This document shows positions 37,127 to 44,677 of a stretch of DNA of 64,000 nucleotides, piece after piece; position 1 is the stretch's first letter, and each line of letters opens with the position of its first letter. The stretch covers positions 434,001-498,000 of the forward strand of contig JAFDZW010000005.1 in assembly GCA_018266755.1 (NCBI GenBank), given 5' to 3'. Both the position numbers and the translations under genes were made by a program. This DNA is from Bacteroidota bacterium. GTDB taxonomy: Bacteria > Bacteroidota > Ignavibacteria > Palsa-1295. The notes beneath the pieces are model-generated. The model made no database searches. It saw nothing but the letters and a program-made list of their open reading frames with translations, and had not been told where the DNA came from.

Positions 37127-38368
37127 ATGTCATTCGAATTCTTTATCGCCAAACGATACGCGCTCTCGAAGCGTCGCGAGCAATTTATTACGATCATTAG
37201 TGCCCTGTCTGCGCTTGGGATCGTTGTCGGGGTTGCTGCGCTAATCTGTGTGCTTTCGGTCTTCAATGGGTTTTCACGCGTCGTGACGGATATCCTCGTT
37301 AATTTTGACCCGCATATTCGTGTTACAGCCCTTTCCGATTCGACTACAACGAACGCTCGGTATCTCAATGGCATCGACAGCTTGGTACGAATCGCAAAAC
37401 AATTTCCCGGAGTCCATGCAGCGGCAGCCGTCGTCAAACAAAAGGCGGTGATCGTCCACTACACACTGCCCCGCGTTGCTGTCATTAGCGGGATCGATAT
37501 CTCCGATGTCGATCGTGTCTCTGGCCTTGCCAAGACCGTTCAGGCCGGCTCGATGCAACTCGACTCACAGGGGATTGTCCTTGGCCAATTACTTGCGGAT
37601 AATCTTGCCATCGCGACGGGCGATACCATTCAGGTCTTCAGTTCGACCGGAATGGAGCGCATCCTCTCGGAGCCGGTCACTCCGAAGACGCGATACTTTA
37701 TCGTGCGCGGAATTTTCGCCGCGAACAACCGCGACTACGATGGCAATAACGCATACGTCAACCTTGCTGCGGCGCGTGACTTGTTCGACGTCCCGAACGA
37801 CGCGGCGACCCAGATCGACATCCGGTTGAATAATATCGACGAATCGCAAGAGGTGAAAACCGAGATGACGAAGCGCTTCGGTCTGCATGGCGTCTCGATC
37901 GACACGTGGTACGACCTCCATCACGACCTCTATAATGTGATGGAGATCGAGCGATGGATTGCGTATGTCATTCTCATCATGATTGTCGCCGTCGCGTCGT
38001 TCAGTATCTTCAGTGCGCTCACGCTCACCGTGTTCGAGAAGCGCCGGGATATCGGACTCTTAGTCGCACTTGGAGCCGATCGGAACCAGATCCGAAAGAT
38101 ATTCCTGTCACAGGGCCTCATTACAGGTGTCACCGGCGTACTCATCGGATGCGTACTGGGTCTTGCTGTCGTTTCGGCGCAACAGCAGTTCGGATTTTTC
38201 AAACTCGATACGAGTGTGTATATCATACCTGCCATGCCGGTTGAGTTACACGCGCTTGACTTCCTCGCCGTAAGTATCGGAGCATTGGTGCTTGTGGTGC
38301 TTGCGGCCATTTTCCCTGCGCGTCGCGCAGCGGAAACGCTTCCTGCCGATTCTCTGCGTTGGGAATAG
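37127..38368 (+). CDS. LolC/LolE-family ABC transporter permease
   Basis: A 413-residue inner-membrane protein with the lipoprotein-release permease layout: N-terminal FEFFIAKRYALSKRREQFIT, first membrane helix with ALGIVVGVAALICVLSVFNG, a periplasmic domain, and three C-terminal helices (AYVILIMIVAVASFSIFSAL; KRRDIGLLVALGAD coupling region; a last pair near residues 330-400). With the ATPase gene 29 bp downstream it should release outer-membrane lipoproteins from the inner membrane. A second such permease starts at about 63.3 kb. Confidence 0.92.
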   Translation: MSFEFFIAKRYALSKRREQFITIISALSALGIVVGVAALICVLSVFNGFSRVVTDILVNFDPHIRVTALSDSTTTNARYLNGIDSLVRIAKQFPGVHAAAAVVKQKAVIVHYTLPRVAVISGIDISDVDRVSGLAKTVQAGSMQLDSQGIVLGQLLADNLAIATGDTIQVFSSTGMERILSEPVTPKTRYFIVRGIFAANNRDYDGNNAYVNLAAARDLFDVPNDAATQIDIRLNNIDESQEVKTEMTKRFGLHGVSIDTWYDLHHDLYNVMEIERWIAYVILIMIVAVASFSIFSALTLTVFEKRRDIGLLVALGADRNQIRKIFLSQGLITGVTGVLIGCVLGLAVVSAQQQFGFFKLDTSVYIIPAMPVELHALDFLAVSIGALVLVVLAAIFPARRAAETLPADSLRWE

Positions 38369-38397
38369 CGGCGAACAACGATCATTGTTGTGATTCC

Positions 38398-39072
38398 ATG
38401 GCTACAATATTAGCAGTTCGAGGACTCGGCAAACTATACCGTTCAGGCACCACGTCAGTCGAGGTGTTCTCTAATATTACGTTCGATGTCGCACAAGGCG
38501 AGGTCGTGGCACTCACCGGCGCCAGCGGCTCCGGCAAAACGACGTTACTAAATATTATCGGCACGCTCGATCAGGCGACGTCCGGTACAGTAGGAATCAA
38601 CGGACAGGACATCTCAAAGCTCTCGCCGGCGGCGATGGCGTCATTCCGCAATACACACATCGGATTCATCTTCCAATTTCATCATCTGCTGCCGGAGTTC
38701 ACCGCCACCGAGAATGTCGCCATGCCGTCGATCATCGCGGGTGCATCATACGACAAGGCGACTAAACGAGCAACGGAGTTACTTGACGAGGTAGGATTAG
38801 CCCATCGGGCAACCCATCGTCCTTCGGAGCTTTCGGGCGGCGAAGCGCAACGAGTGGCAGTTGCCCGTGCATTTATGATGCAACCAACGCTTGTCCTGGC
38901 AGATGAACCGACTGGTAACCTTGACCCGGAAAATTCCGACAAACTGTTTTCGCTGATCCTCTCGCTTGCAGCGCGTCACAATCAAACATTTCTGATCGCA
39001 ACCCATAACCTCGATCTTGCCAAGAGCGCAACACGAACGCTCCATATCGAGAAAGGCGGGATTCGCGCATAA
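38398..39072 (+). CDS. lolD: LolD-like ABC transporter ATPase
   Basis: A 224-residue ATPase with Walker [11 protein letters not shown]-loop, signature [14 protein letters not shown], Walker [13 protein letters not shown] and a switch histidine (ATHNLD). The family (LolD/MacB/FtsE) and its place behind a LolC/E permease support lipoprotein sorting. The start at 38398 is used because the 13 in-frame residues upstream overlap the permease gene's end and look spurious. It ends 36 bp before the converging TSUP gene. Confidence 0.92.
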   Translation: MATILAVRGLGKLYRSGTTSVEVFSNITFDVAQGEVVALTGASGSGKTTLLNIIGTLDQATSGTVGINGQDISKLSPAAMASFRNTHIGFIFQFHHLLPEFTATENVAMPSIIAGASYDKATKRATELLDEVGLAHRATHRPSELSGGEAQRVAVARAFMMQPTLVLADEPTGNLDPENSDKLFSLILSLAARHNQTFLIATHNLDLAKSATRTLHIEKGGIRA

Positions 39073-39108
39073 CGAGCGAGGGGTGCGTAGCGTTGACCGT
39101 CTGTTCCG

Positions 39109-39876
39109 CTATTTAAAAAAGATATCGTACCCAAAACGCAACAGGGTCCCGACAATAACTACAAGAAAGAAGACTCGTATAAAGGTATTGCCCTTCAGGA
39201 TTGCAAGCCGTGCACCGACGAATCCACCGAGCGCATTGAACAACGCCATCGGTAATGCGATCATATATAGTATCCGCCCACTGAGCAGGAAAAACGTGAT
39301 CGAACCAAGATTCGTCGAGAGGTTCAGGAATTTTGCGTTCGCGCTCGCACGCAAGAAATCGTATCCAAGCAGCGTGATCAACGCCAGAATAAAAAAGCTC
39401 CCGGCCCCGGGACCGATAAAGCCGTCATAAAAGCCAATGAAGAGGCTAATCGATACTGTGTAGAGCAACTCCAGCAGCGGTGAATGCTCTTTATGCGTAT
39501 GGCTCCCAAAATCTTTCTTACTATACGTATAGATCGCAACGAGGCTCAACACAACTAGCAGTAATGGCTTCATGAAGCCATTACTGACGACCGTCAACAA
39601 TTTGGAACCGGTAAATGCGGAGATACACGCGATTGACGTCATGATCGCCAATCGCTTGATGTTGAGTGTTACGTGGCGCGAGTATTGATATGCTGCGATG
39701 CTTGTCCCGCAGAACGAGGGCAGCTTTGTAGTCCCGATAACCGTCGCGACAGGGTAGCCAGGAAGCAGGACGAGCGCGGCTGGGATTTGGATCAATCCTC
39801 CCCCTCCGACGACAGCATCAACGAGCCCCGCACAGAAGGCGGCGGCGCACAACAGAACGAGTTCGGTGGTAAACAC
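39109..39876 (-). CDS. TSUP-family (TauE/SafE, DUF81) permease
   Basis: A membrane protein of 255 residues from the GTG at 39876 (272 if the ATG at 39927 is used) with about eight hydrophobic segments and the family's GLVDAVVGGGGLIQIPAAL and GFYDGFIGPGAGSFF repeats. TSUP proteins move sulfite, sulfoacetate, sulfate or other organosulfur anions; the substrate here is not known. A TATCTTTG box ends 5 nt before the GTG, which would make the transcript nearly leaderless. Confidence 0.87.
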   Translation of the reverse strand: MFTTELVLLCAAAFCAGLVDAVVGGGGLIQIPAALVLLPGYPVATVIGTTKLPSFCGTSIAAYQYSRHVTLNIKRLAIMTSIACISAFTGSKLLTVVSNGFMKPLLLVVLSLVAIYTYSKKDFGSHTHKEHSPLLELLYTVSISLFIGFYDGFIGPGAGSFFILALITLLGYDFLRASANAKFLNLSTNLGSITFFLLSGRILYMIALPMALFNALGGFVGARLAILKGNTFIRVFFLVVIVGTLLRFGYDIFFK

Positions 39877-39881
39877 GGCTG

Positions 39882-39889
39882 CAAAGATA
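39882..39889 (-). promoter_or_regulatory. TATCTTTG -7 box at the TSUP gene
   Basis: TATCTTTGCA on the minus strand, identical over ten bases to the box at 20.8 kb. The GTG codon begins 6 nt downstream, near where transcription would start. No matching -33 TTTG seen. Confidence 0.42.
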
Positions 39890-39946
39890 CGATTCGCGGT
39901 GCTTTCACGTGGAGGAACGTGGAACAACCCTACCCTATGCGCCGTT

Positions 39947-39954
39947 TAACTTTG
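39947..39954 (+). promoter_or_regulatory. TAACTTTG -7 box of the DUF3098 gene
   Basis: Matches TAnnTTTG, 21 nt before the ATG at 39975. Together with the minus-strand box at 39882 it would make this a divergent promoter pair. Confidence 0.38.
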
Positions 39955-39974
39955 GCACTAATACAACGACTTAC

Positions 39975-40304
39975 ATGGCACAACCAACCCGTCAGGCCAC
40001 GCGCCCCAGAACCGCTCAGTCCTCAACCCGCACGCGTTCGTCACAAAGTTCAGGCGGTGCCGCGCGTCCGTTCAGCATGCCGCTGGAGCGCCAGAATATC
40101 ATCTATATTTTGGCAGGCGTGGCTATTGTAACGCTTGGGTATATCCTCATGGGTAGTGGCGATGCACTTGGGTTCGTGCCGTTGAATGTTTCACCATTCG
40201 TTCTTGTCCTCGGCTACCTTGTCGTCATTCCGATGGGCATTATGTACGGAGCACGTCGCAAAAAAAGCCCGGCGACGATGGCCGAGCAGCAACACAGCGC
40301 GTAA
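39975..40304 (+). CDS. DUF3098 small membrane protein
   Basis: A 109-residue protein with a Ser/Thr/Arg/Gln-rich N-terminal tail of about 40 residues and two transmembrane helices (IIYILAGVAIVTLGYILMG and FVLVLGYLVVIPMGIMYG). This matches DUF3098, a family found mainly in Bacteroidota, which is useful for placing the organism. Function unknown. Its stop is 6 bp from that of the converging rimM. Confidence 0.82.
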   Translation: MAQPTRQATRPRTAQSSTRTRSSQSSGGAARPFSMPLERQNIIYILAGVAIVTLGYILMGSGDALGFVPLNVSPFVLVLGYLVVIPMGIMYGARRKKSPATMAEQQHSA

Positions 40305-40310
40305 ATCAAC

Positions 40311-40823
40311 TCAAAGCTCCTCCAGGAGCCGTACGGTTACCGTTCTCGTTTCGCGATCGACCCCGACGAATTCCTCGCCGGCCATTGTCATTAATCGTTC
40401 GCTGCCATCTCGCATGGTCAGAACGAGTATATTCCCAGCCGGCATTTCCAAATGTTGCCGGACGGTCCCGATCACTTCCTTCGAATCGGCATCCACGACG
40501 TTCATGCCGGGATATTCATGGTAATAGGCTTTCCCTTTCGGCGGGGGGAGGGTTTCGGACTCAGGGATCAGGACTTGTGCTTCACGATAGAGGTCTGCCG
40601 TATCGCGGTCGGTAATCTCTTTGAACTTCAAGAGGATCCCTTTAACCGTCTCGCGTGTGGACAACAGGGTCAGTTCGGAGACGTCTCCGTTTTCTTTTCG
40701 GACCGTTACCGTCTTGAGCTTCTTGAACCGCCGGTTGTCGTAGGTATACGAATCGGCTGAAAGCTCGCCGGCTACGCCATGCGGCTTTCGGATAACGGCA
40801 ACGAGTATGAGCGCTTCGTTCAC
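40311..40823 (-). CDS. rimM: Ribosome maturation factor RimM
   Basis: A 170-residue protein needed for 16S processing and 30S assembly; binds S19. The start is GTG at 40823 (VNEALILVAVIRKPHGVAGE), the usual N-terminus; TTG at 40838 is possible. The RimM N-domain is followed by a PRC-barrel-like part (AYYHEYPGMNVVDADSKEVIG...LEMPAGNILVL). It follows rpsP, the conserved order, but trmD and rplS are missing: a converging gene lies directly downstream. Confidence 0.9.
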   Translation of the reverse strand: MNEALILVAVIRKPHGVAGELSADSYTYDNRRFKKLKTVTVRKENGDVSELTLLSTRETVKGILLKFKEITDRDTADLYREAQVLIPESETLPPPKGKAYYHEYPGMNVVDADSKEVIGTVRQHLEMPAGNILVLTMRDGSERLMTMAGEEFVGVDRETRTVTVRLLEEL

Positions 40824-40837
40824 GGGCCTAAGATGCA

Positions 40838-40865
40838 AAAGGCGGGCCTGTGAAGACCCGCCTTT
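40838..40865 (-). terminator. Hairpin between rpsP and rimM
   Basis: Nine-bp stem AAAGGCGGG/CCCGCCTTT with a 10-nt loop, 30 nt after the rpsP stop and 15 nt before the rimM GTG. Without a long T tract it may reduce, not stop, read-through into rimM. Confidence 0.6.
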
Positions 40866-40894
40866 CGCGGTGACATTGGTGTTCTATACCAAGC

Positions 40895-41419
40895 TTATTC
40901 AGCAGCCGGCGCTTCTGCTTCGGCAACCGGAGCCTCGGCCGCTGCAGCTTCCGCGGCAGCAGCAGCAGCAACTTCCGCAGCCTTTGCAGCTTCAGCATCG
41001 GCGATCGCCTTTGCGGCAGCAGCAGCTTCCGCTGCTTTCGCGTCGGCCTTCTTCTTCGCAGCTTCCTTCTGGCTAACGAGCTTCTTGGCGTAGGATGCTT
41101 CCTTGTTCGCCTTCCACGTATTGAAGATCTCTTCTGCGCGAGCCGGATCGATCTTCTTCTTTTCGAGGTGGAATTTCAGCATGATGCCCTTCGAGGAAAG
41201 AAGCGAACGGACCGTGTCCGTCGGCTGTGCTCCGACACGGAGCCAATACATCACGCGTTCTTCGTTGAATTCAATCTTCGTGCCCGGCTCGCTCTTCGGG
41301 CGATACTGGCCGAGGGATTCGATGAATCGGCCATCACGGCGGTTACGTGAATCGGTCGCAACCAGCTTATAGATCGGAAGTTTCTTTCTTCCCTGCTTCG
41401 CAAGGCGTAGCTTTACCAT
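40895..41419 (-). CDS. rpsP: Small-subunit ribosomal protein bS16 with long Ala-rich tail
   Basis: Residues 1-85 are standard S16 (MVKLRLAKQGRKKLPIYKLV, then GRFIESLGQYRP). The remaining part, out of 174 residues, is a Lys-rich helix followed by an Ala/Glu-rich low-complexity tail. Many Bacteroidota S16 proteins carry such tails, but it doubles the usual length of 80-90. It is first in the rpsP-rimM pair. Confidence 0.95.
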   Translation of the reverse strand: MVKLRLAKQGRKKLPIYKLVATDSRNRRDGRFIESLGQYRPKSEPGTKIEFNEERVMYWLRVGAQPTDTVRSLLSSKGIMLKFHLEKKKIDPARAEEIFNTWKANKEASYAKKLVSQKEAAKKKADAKAAEAAAAAKAIADAEAAKAAEVAAAAAAEAAAAEAPVAEAEAPAAE

Positions 41420-41587
41420 AGTTTGTTCTGATTTTGGTACTGAATTCGGCAGAGGAAGTCTGACGGGACGAACAACTATGAAAGCCCCAAGACAGAGTCT
41501 CTACCACGATTTCGAGCCGCATACAACACAATTTGGCCCGAAAAATTTCCCTATTCCGACCTCCGGCAATGCCCAACTTATCCAGAC
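41420..41587. other. Gap upstream of rpsP
   Basis: No gene seen. It should contain the rpsP promoter, which I cannot place. Confidence 0.35.
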
Positions 41588-41687
41588 GTCATTCTGAGCA
41601 AAGCGAAGAATCCCTTCATGAAACGCAGTGAGACCCCGCCACAGCCATTCTTCACGGAGCGTACATGGAGAATATGCTCAGAATGAC
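41588..41687. repeat. Palindromic repeat, copy 2 (degraded right arm)
   Basis: Left arm GTCATTCTGAGCAAAGCGAA and core TCATGAAACGCAGTGAGACC in the same orientation as copy 1. The right arm is diverged and carries extra bases (about 100 bp in all) but still ends GCTCAGAATGAC. It begins about 30 nt past the zapE stop. Confidence 0.82.
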
Positions 41688-41716
41688 AGTACTACACCAT
41701 AAGTACAAATGAGCCC

Positions 41717-42793
41717 TCACCCAACCTCACCCCGGGTCATCTCCCCCAGCCGCGATATCGTCCGCAAATACTTCTTCGTATCGCCCCCGACAAAATAATA
41801 CCGCTGAAAGAGATCCTTCGGCTCGACCGAGGCTGAGGCAAAGAGCCGGATGTTATTATCATACGCCTTGTCCACGAAGTAGACGAACCTGAGCGCTTTA
41901 TGAGGATGATCGATCGGAGCGATACCCCGCAACACTACCATCTCGAAATCGGAGAGCGCTTTACGGATTCGCATCGGATGAACCTTCCCAAGCACTTCGA
42001 GAAATTCCTTAAATGATGCACTCAACCTATTACATGACAATATACTAACGCCGTCCAGGATCAGATCAAGCTCAGTTTCGGATTCTACCCAAGTGCTTGC
42101 TTTACCCTCACCCAAATGGTGCACCGTACGATAGTCTTCGCCGTCAATCCGGACGGTCTCGAAGCGATTCGTCAGAGTCCCCAACTCGCGCTGGAAATCT
42201 TCAACTGAGAACTTCCCTTCGCCCAGGGCACCGGGCGGAGTATTGGAGCTCGTCAGGATCGAGACTCCGTTATCGAAAAGCTGGCCGAGCAGATTGGTCG
42301 TGATCCTCGTATTGGCCGGATCGTCCAATTCCAATTCATCCAGAACCAGTAGTGTATAGCCCTTGAATGCCCCGACAACTCCTTGAAGCGTCTGCAACCC
42401 AACCAGAAACATTAACTCTTGAAAGGACAGATATGCTTTGGGGCCATTAAATGCGTGGTATGCGGACGCCAGTAAGTGAGTCTTACCCACCCCAAAACCA
42501 CCATCGAGGTAGAGGCCATTTCCCGACTGCTTCGTTTTTGTAAAGAACTTCCCCAAGATGCCACTCGAAGGCTTCGACGTTCCTGCTAACTTCTCAACAA
42601 ACGACTTCACCCGCCGTAAAGCATCCGATTGCGAGGGGTAGTCCGGCTCCGGGACGTAGTTGCCGAACCTAGCCAGATCGAAATGCTTCGGCGGCACCAA
42701 GTCCGTTAGCATTTCCTCCACACTGAGCGGCCGCAACGCTTTCTCGAGGAGAGAACTCGCTTTAAGTGCGGTCTGAATATTATTATTTATCAA
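41717..42793 (-). CDS. zapE: AFG1/ZapE-family ATPase
   Basis: A 358-residue P-loop ATPase with Walker A GGFGVGKTHLL (Lys104) and Walker B LLVLDELELDDP, and family segments YLSFQEL, TSNTPP and FVYFVDKAYD. ZapE acts at the division septum in proteobacteria; mitochondrial AFG1 in protein quality control. The start is TTG at 42793 overlapping the ispH stop (TTGA), implying translational coupling. No E. coli-like division genes are nearby. Confidence 0.88.
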   Translation of the reverse strand: MINNNIQTALKASSLLEKALRPLSVEEMLTDLVPPKHFDLARFGNYVPEPDYPSQSDALRRVKSFVEKLAGTSKPSSGILGKFFTKTKQSGNGLYLDGGFGVGKTHLLASAYHAFNGPKAYLSFQELMFLVGLQTLQGVVGAFKGYTLLVLDELELDDPANTRITTNLLGQLFDNGVSILTSSNTPPGALGEGKFSVEDFQRELGTLTNRFETVRIDGEDYRTVHHLGEGKASTWVESETELDLILDGVSILSCNRLSASFKEFLEVLGKVHPMRIRKALSDFEMVVLRGIAPIDHPHKALRFVYFVDKAYDNNIRLFASASVEPKDLFQRYYFVGGDTKKYLRTISRLGEMTRGEVG

Positions 42794-43746
42794 GCAACTA
42801 CCGGAAGTAAACTTGCCTTTTCCGGTTCGCCGACCATTTTATAGATGGCATCGCTGACCCGCTCCATTAACCACATCGGCGTACTCGTCGCACCGGTAAT
42901 GCCGACCGTCGAAGCGCCCGCAAACCATTCGGATTGTAACTCCTCTTCCTTCTCGGCGAAGTACACTCGTGGGTTCACCGACTTTGCAATATCATGCAGG
43001 ACTTTCCCGTTCGAGCTCGTGCGGCCGGCGACAAACACGATCACGTCGTTCGCCTTGGCAAACTCGATCAGTTTCTTCTCACGGCCCGAAACCTGTCCGC
43101 AGATCGTATCTTTCGCATGAAATTCGACTGCGTCCTCCTCCATTTCCGCGATAACCAATTCCTTCAACCGCCCTTTCAACTCGTCGCGGATGGCATAGAA
43201 TGTCGGTTTATCCATCGTGGTCTGGGAGAACAGGACCGTCGGCTTGTCGAGCGTCACCTTCTCGGTCGCTTCGGCCAACGTCTTGACCACGATCGCCTCG
43301 TCATTGACGACGCCCCGAAGACCGATCACTTCGGCATGGTCTCTCTTCCCGAAAATAACGATTTGGTAGCCTTTGTCGTAGAACTTCTTGATCCGCTCCT
43401 GGACCTTCGTCACCACAGGGCACGTTGCGTCGATGACCTCGATCCCCAATCGTTTCAGATCCTCGTAGGTCTTAGGCGGCTCGCCGTGGGCACGGATGAG
43501 TATCTTGGTTGCGACATTCTTTGTCGCGTTTTCCTGGGCGATGCGCTCGAAATCCTCGTGATGGATTGTCTTCAGACCTTTCTCGCCCAGACGCTCGATC
43601 TCCATCGGGTTATGGATGATATCCCCCAGCGAATAGAGCTCGGCGTTCTGCCCAAGCTCTTCCTCGGCGAAATCTACCGCCCGGACCACGCCCCAGCAGA
43701 ACCCGCTATTTCTGTCGATGTGTACTTCCATTGGAGTATCAAACAT
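42790..43746 (-). CDS. ispH: 4-hydroxy-3-methylbut-2-enyl diphosphate reductase
   Basis: Final step of the MEP isoprenoid pathway, giving IPP and DMAPP. It has 318 residues and the three cluster-binding cysteines Cys17 (GFCWGV), Cys109 (DATCPVV) and Cys216 (DTICGQVSGREK). The conserved RAHGEPP, TTMDKP and GATSTPMWLME segments are present. The start may be 43746 or the Met six codons on. Upstream is a 420-bp gap with tandem repeats. Confidence 0.96.
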   Translation of the reverse strand: MFDTPMEVHIDRNSGFCWGVVRAVDFAEEELGQNAELYSLGDIIHNPMEIERLGEKGLKTIHHEDFERIAQENATKNVATKILIRAHGEPPKTYEDLKRLGIEVIDATCPVVTKVQERIKKFYDKGYQIVIFGKRDHAEVIGLRGVVNDEAIVVKTLAEATEKVTLDKPTVLFSQTTMDKPTFYAIRDELKGRLKELVIAEMEEDAVEFHAKDTICGQVSGREKKLIEFAKANDVIVFVAGRTSSNGKVLHDIAKSVNPRVYFAEKEEELQSEWFAGASTVGITGATSTPMWLMERVSDAIYKMVGEPEKASLLPVVA

Positions 43747-43812
43747 GACTTGAAAGGCCGTCGTTCACCCGAGGAATGCCCGTAACCGCCCCTTCGAACC
43801 ACCCAACCAATC

Positions 43813-44034
43813 GTCATTCTGAGCAACGCGAAGAATCCCCCAATGAAACGCAGTAAGCCCCCTTTGAACCTCTCAAACCGACGTCATTCTGAGCGAAGCG
43901 AAGAATCCCTCGATGAAACGCAGTAAGCCCCTTCGAACCACTCAACCGAACGTCATTCTGAGCGAAGCGAAGAATCCCTTTGGCGGAGCCTTTCAGGGTT
44001 TCAGCAAGGGATTCTTCGCGTTGCTCAGAATGAC
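43813..44034. repeat. Palindromic repeat, locus 3: three tandem left halves plus one right arm
   Basis: Left-arm units start at 43813, 43883 and 43952 (periods 70 and 69): GTCATTCTGAGC followed by GCGAAGAATCCC. The first two are followed by ATGAAACGCAGTAAGCCCC and a short A/C-rich spacer. The third continues into a core in the opposite orientation (GGCGGAGCC...) and the right arm ending GCTCAGAATGAC at 44034. Arm ends vary (GCAACGCG in the first copy and in the right arm). It lies between ispH and the XRE gene. Confidence 0.88.
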
Positions 44035-44094
44035 AGCTTGTTTGGTAAAGAATCGGTCTCGACATCGCACACCCCTCCCACAACCATACAATCC

Positions 44095-44129
44095 CGGCGG
44101 CTGCCCCATCAACAAGTAGGCAGCCGCCG
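44095..44129. terminator. GC-rich hairpin after the XRE gene
   Basis: Eleven-bp perfect stem CGGCGGCTGCC with a 13-nt loop, 41 nt past the XRE stop. No T tract on the minus strand, so termination is uncertain. Confidence 0.5.
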
Positions 44130-44169
44130 TCGGGTGTTTGCTTGATCCCCCGTGGCGAGGGGTTATTCG

Positions 44170-44412
44170 TTAGTCCCCGGAAGGCCCCTCGTCACCGGGA
44201 GAGACCATATCCGTGACAAGTTGCGGTGCGGGCACACCGAGACACTTCGCGATCCGCTCCAGCGAATCCGCGCTTACATTCGCATTTCCACGTTCGAGAT
44301 TCCCGATGAAGTTCAGGCTCAGCCCGCTCCGCGTCGCAAGCCGCTCCTGTGTCCATCCTTTTCGGTTTCGAATACGTCGAATGTTCTCACCAATGGTTTT
44401 GCGCAAATGCAT
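44170..44412 (-). CDS. Small XRE-family DNA-binding regulator
   Basis: An 80-residue helix-turn-helix protein. Residues about 7-62 form the Cro/C1 domain (IGENIRRIRNRKGWTQERLA, SGLSLNFIGNLERGNANVS, ADSLERIAKCLGV), followed by a short acidic tail. Size and lack of a ligand domain resemble regulators of restriction-modification or toxin-antitoxin modules, but no such partner is adjacent. Palindrome ACCTATAGGT at 44574-44583 in the gap upstream could be an operator. Confidence 0.82.
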   Translation of the reverse strand: MHLRKTIGENIRRIRNRKGWTQERLATRSGLSLNFIGNLERGNANVSADSLERIAKCLGVPAPQLVTDMVSPGDEGPSGD

Positions 44413-44677
44413 CGATGCAAATTATGAACAATCCCCGAAAATCCGTACCACGTATGGTTTGTAACATATACTGTGGAAAAGATTTGGGCACTAATACGTG
44501 AGCCCGACACTCACGAATAGGTGCCTATACTTTCGACGATATAATATACTGGTGAGAAGAAGGAAACCGTATGACCTATAGGTTATAAAGCCAGCAACAA
44601 CTCCAAAATAAACTGTAGGGCCAGTAACGGCCCCATCACTGCACCGATCCCCTCACCCGGGTGTTCGATTGATACCC

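Noticed and set aside
43813-44034. Possible CRISPR-like array of 70-bp repeats
   Set aside because: Units differ, spacers are short and similar to each other, and no cas genes exist; it is a tandem expansion of the palindromic element.
43814-44083. Small ORFs inside the palindromic repeats (also at 47279-47824)
   Set aside because: They translate the repeat arms (peptides such as CHSEQREESL or VILSEAKNP) and are known type of mis-annotation, not genes.
44574-44583. Palindrome ACCTATAGGT as XRE operator
   Set aside because: Only 10 bp and 160 nt from the regulator; mentioned with the gene but not listed as a feature.
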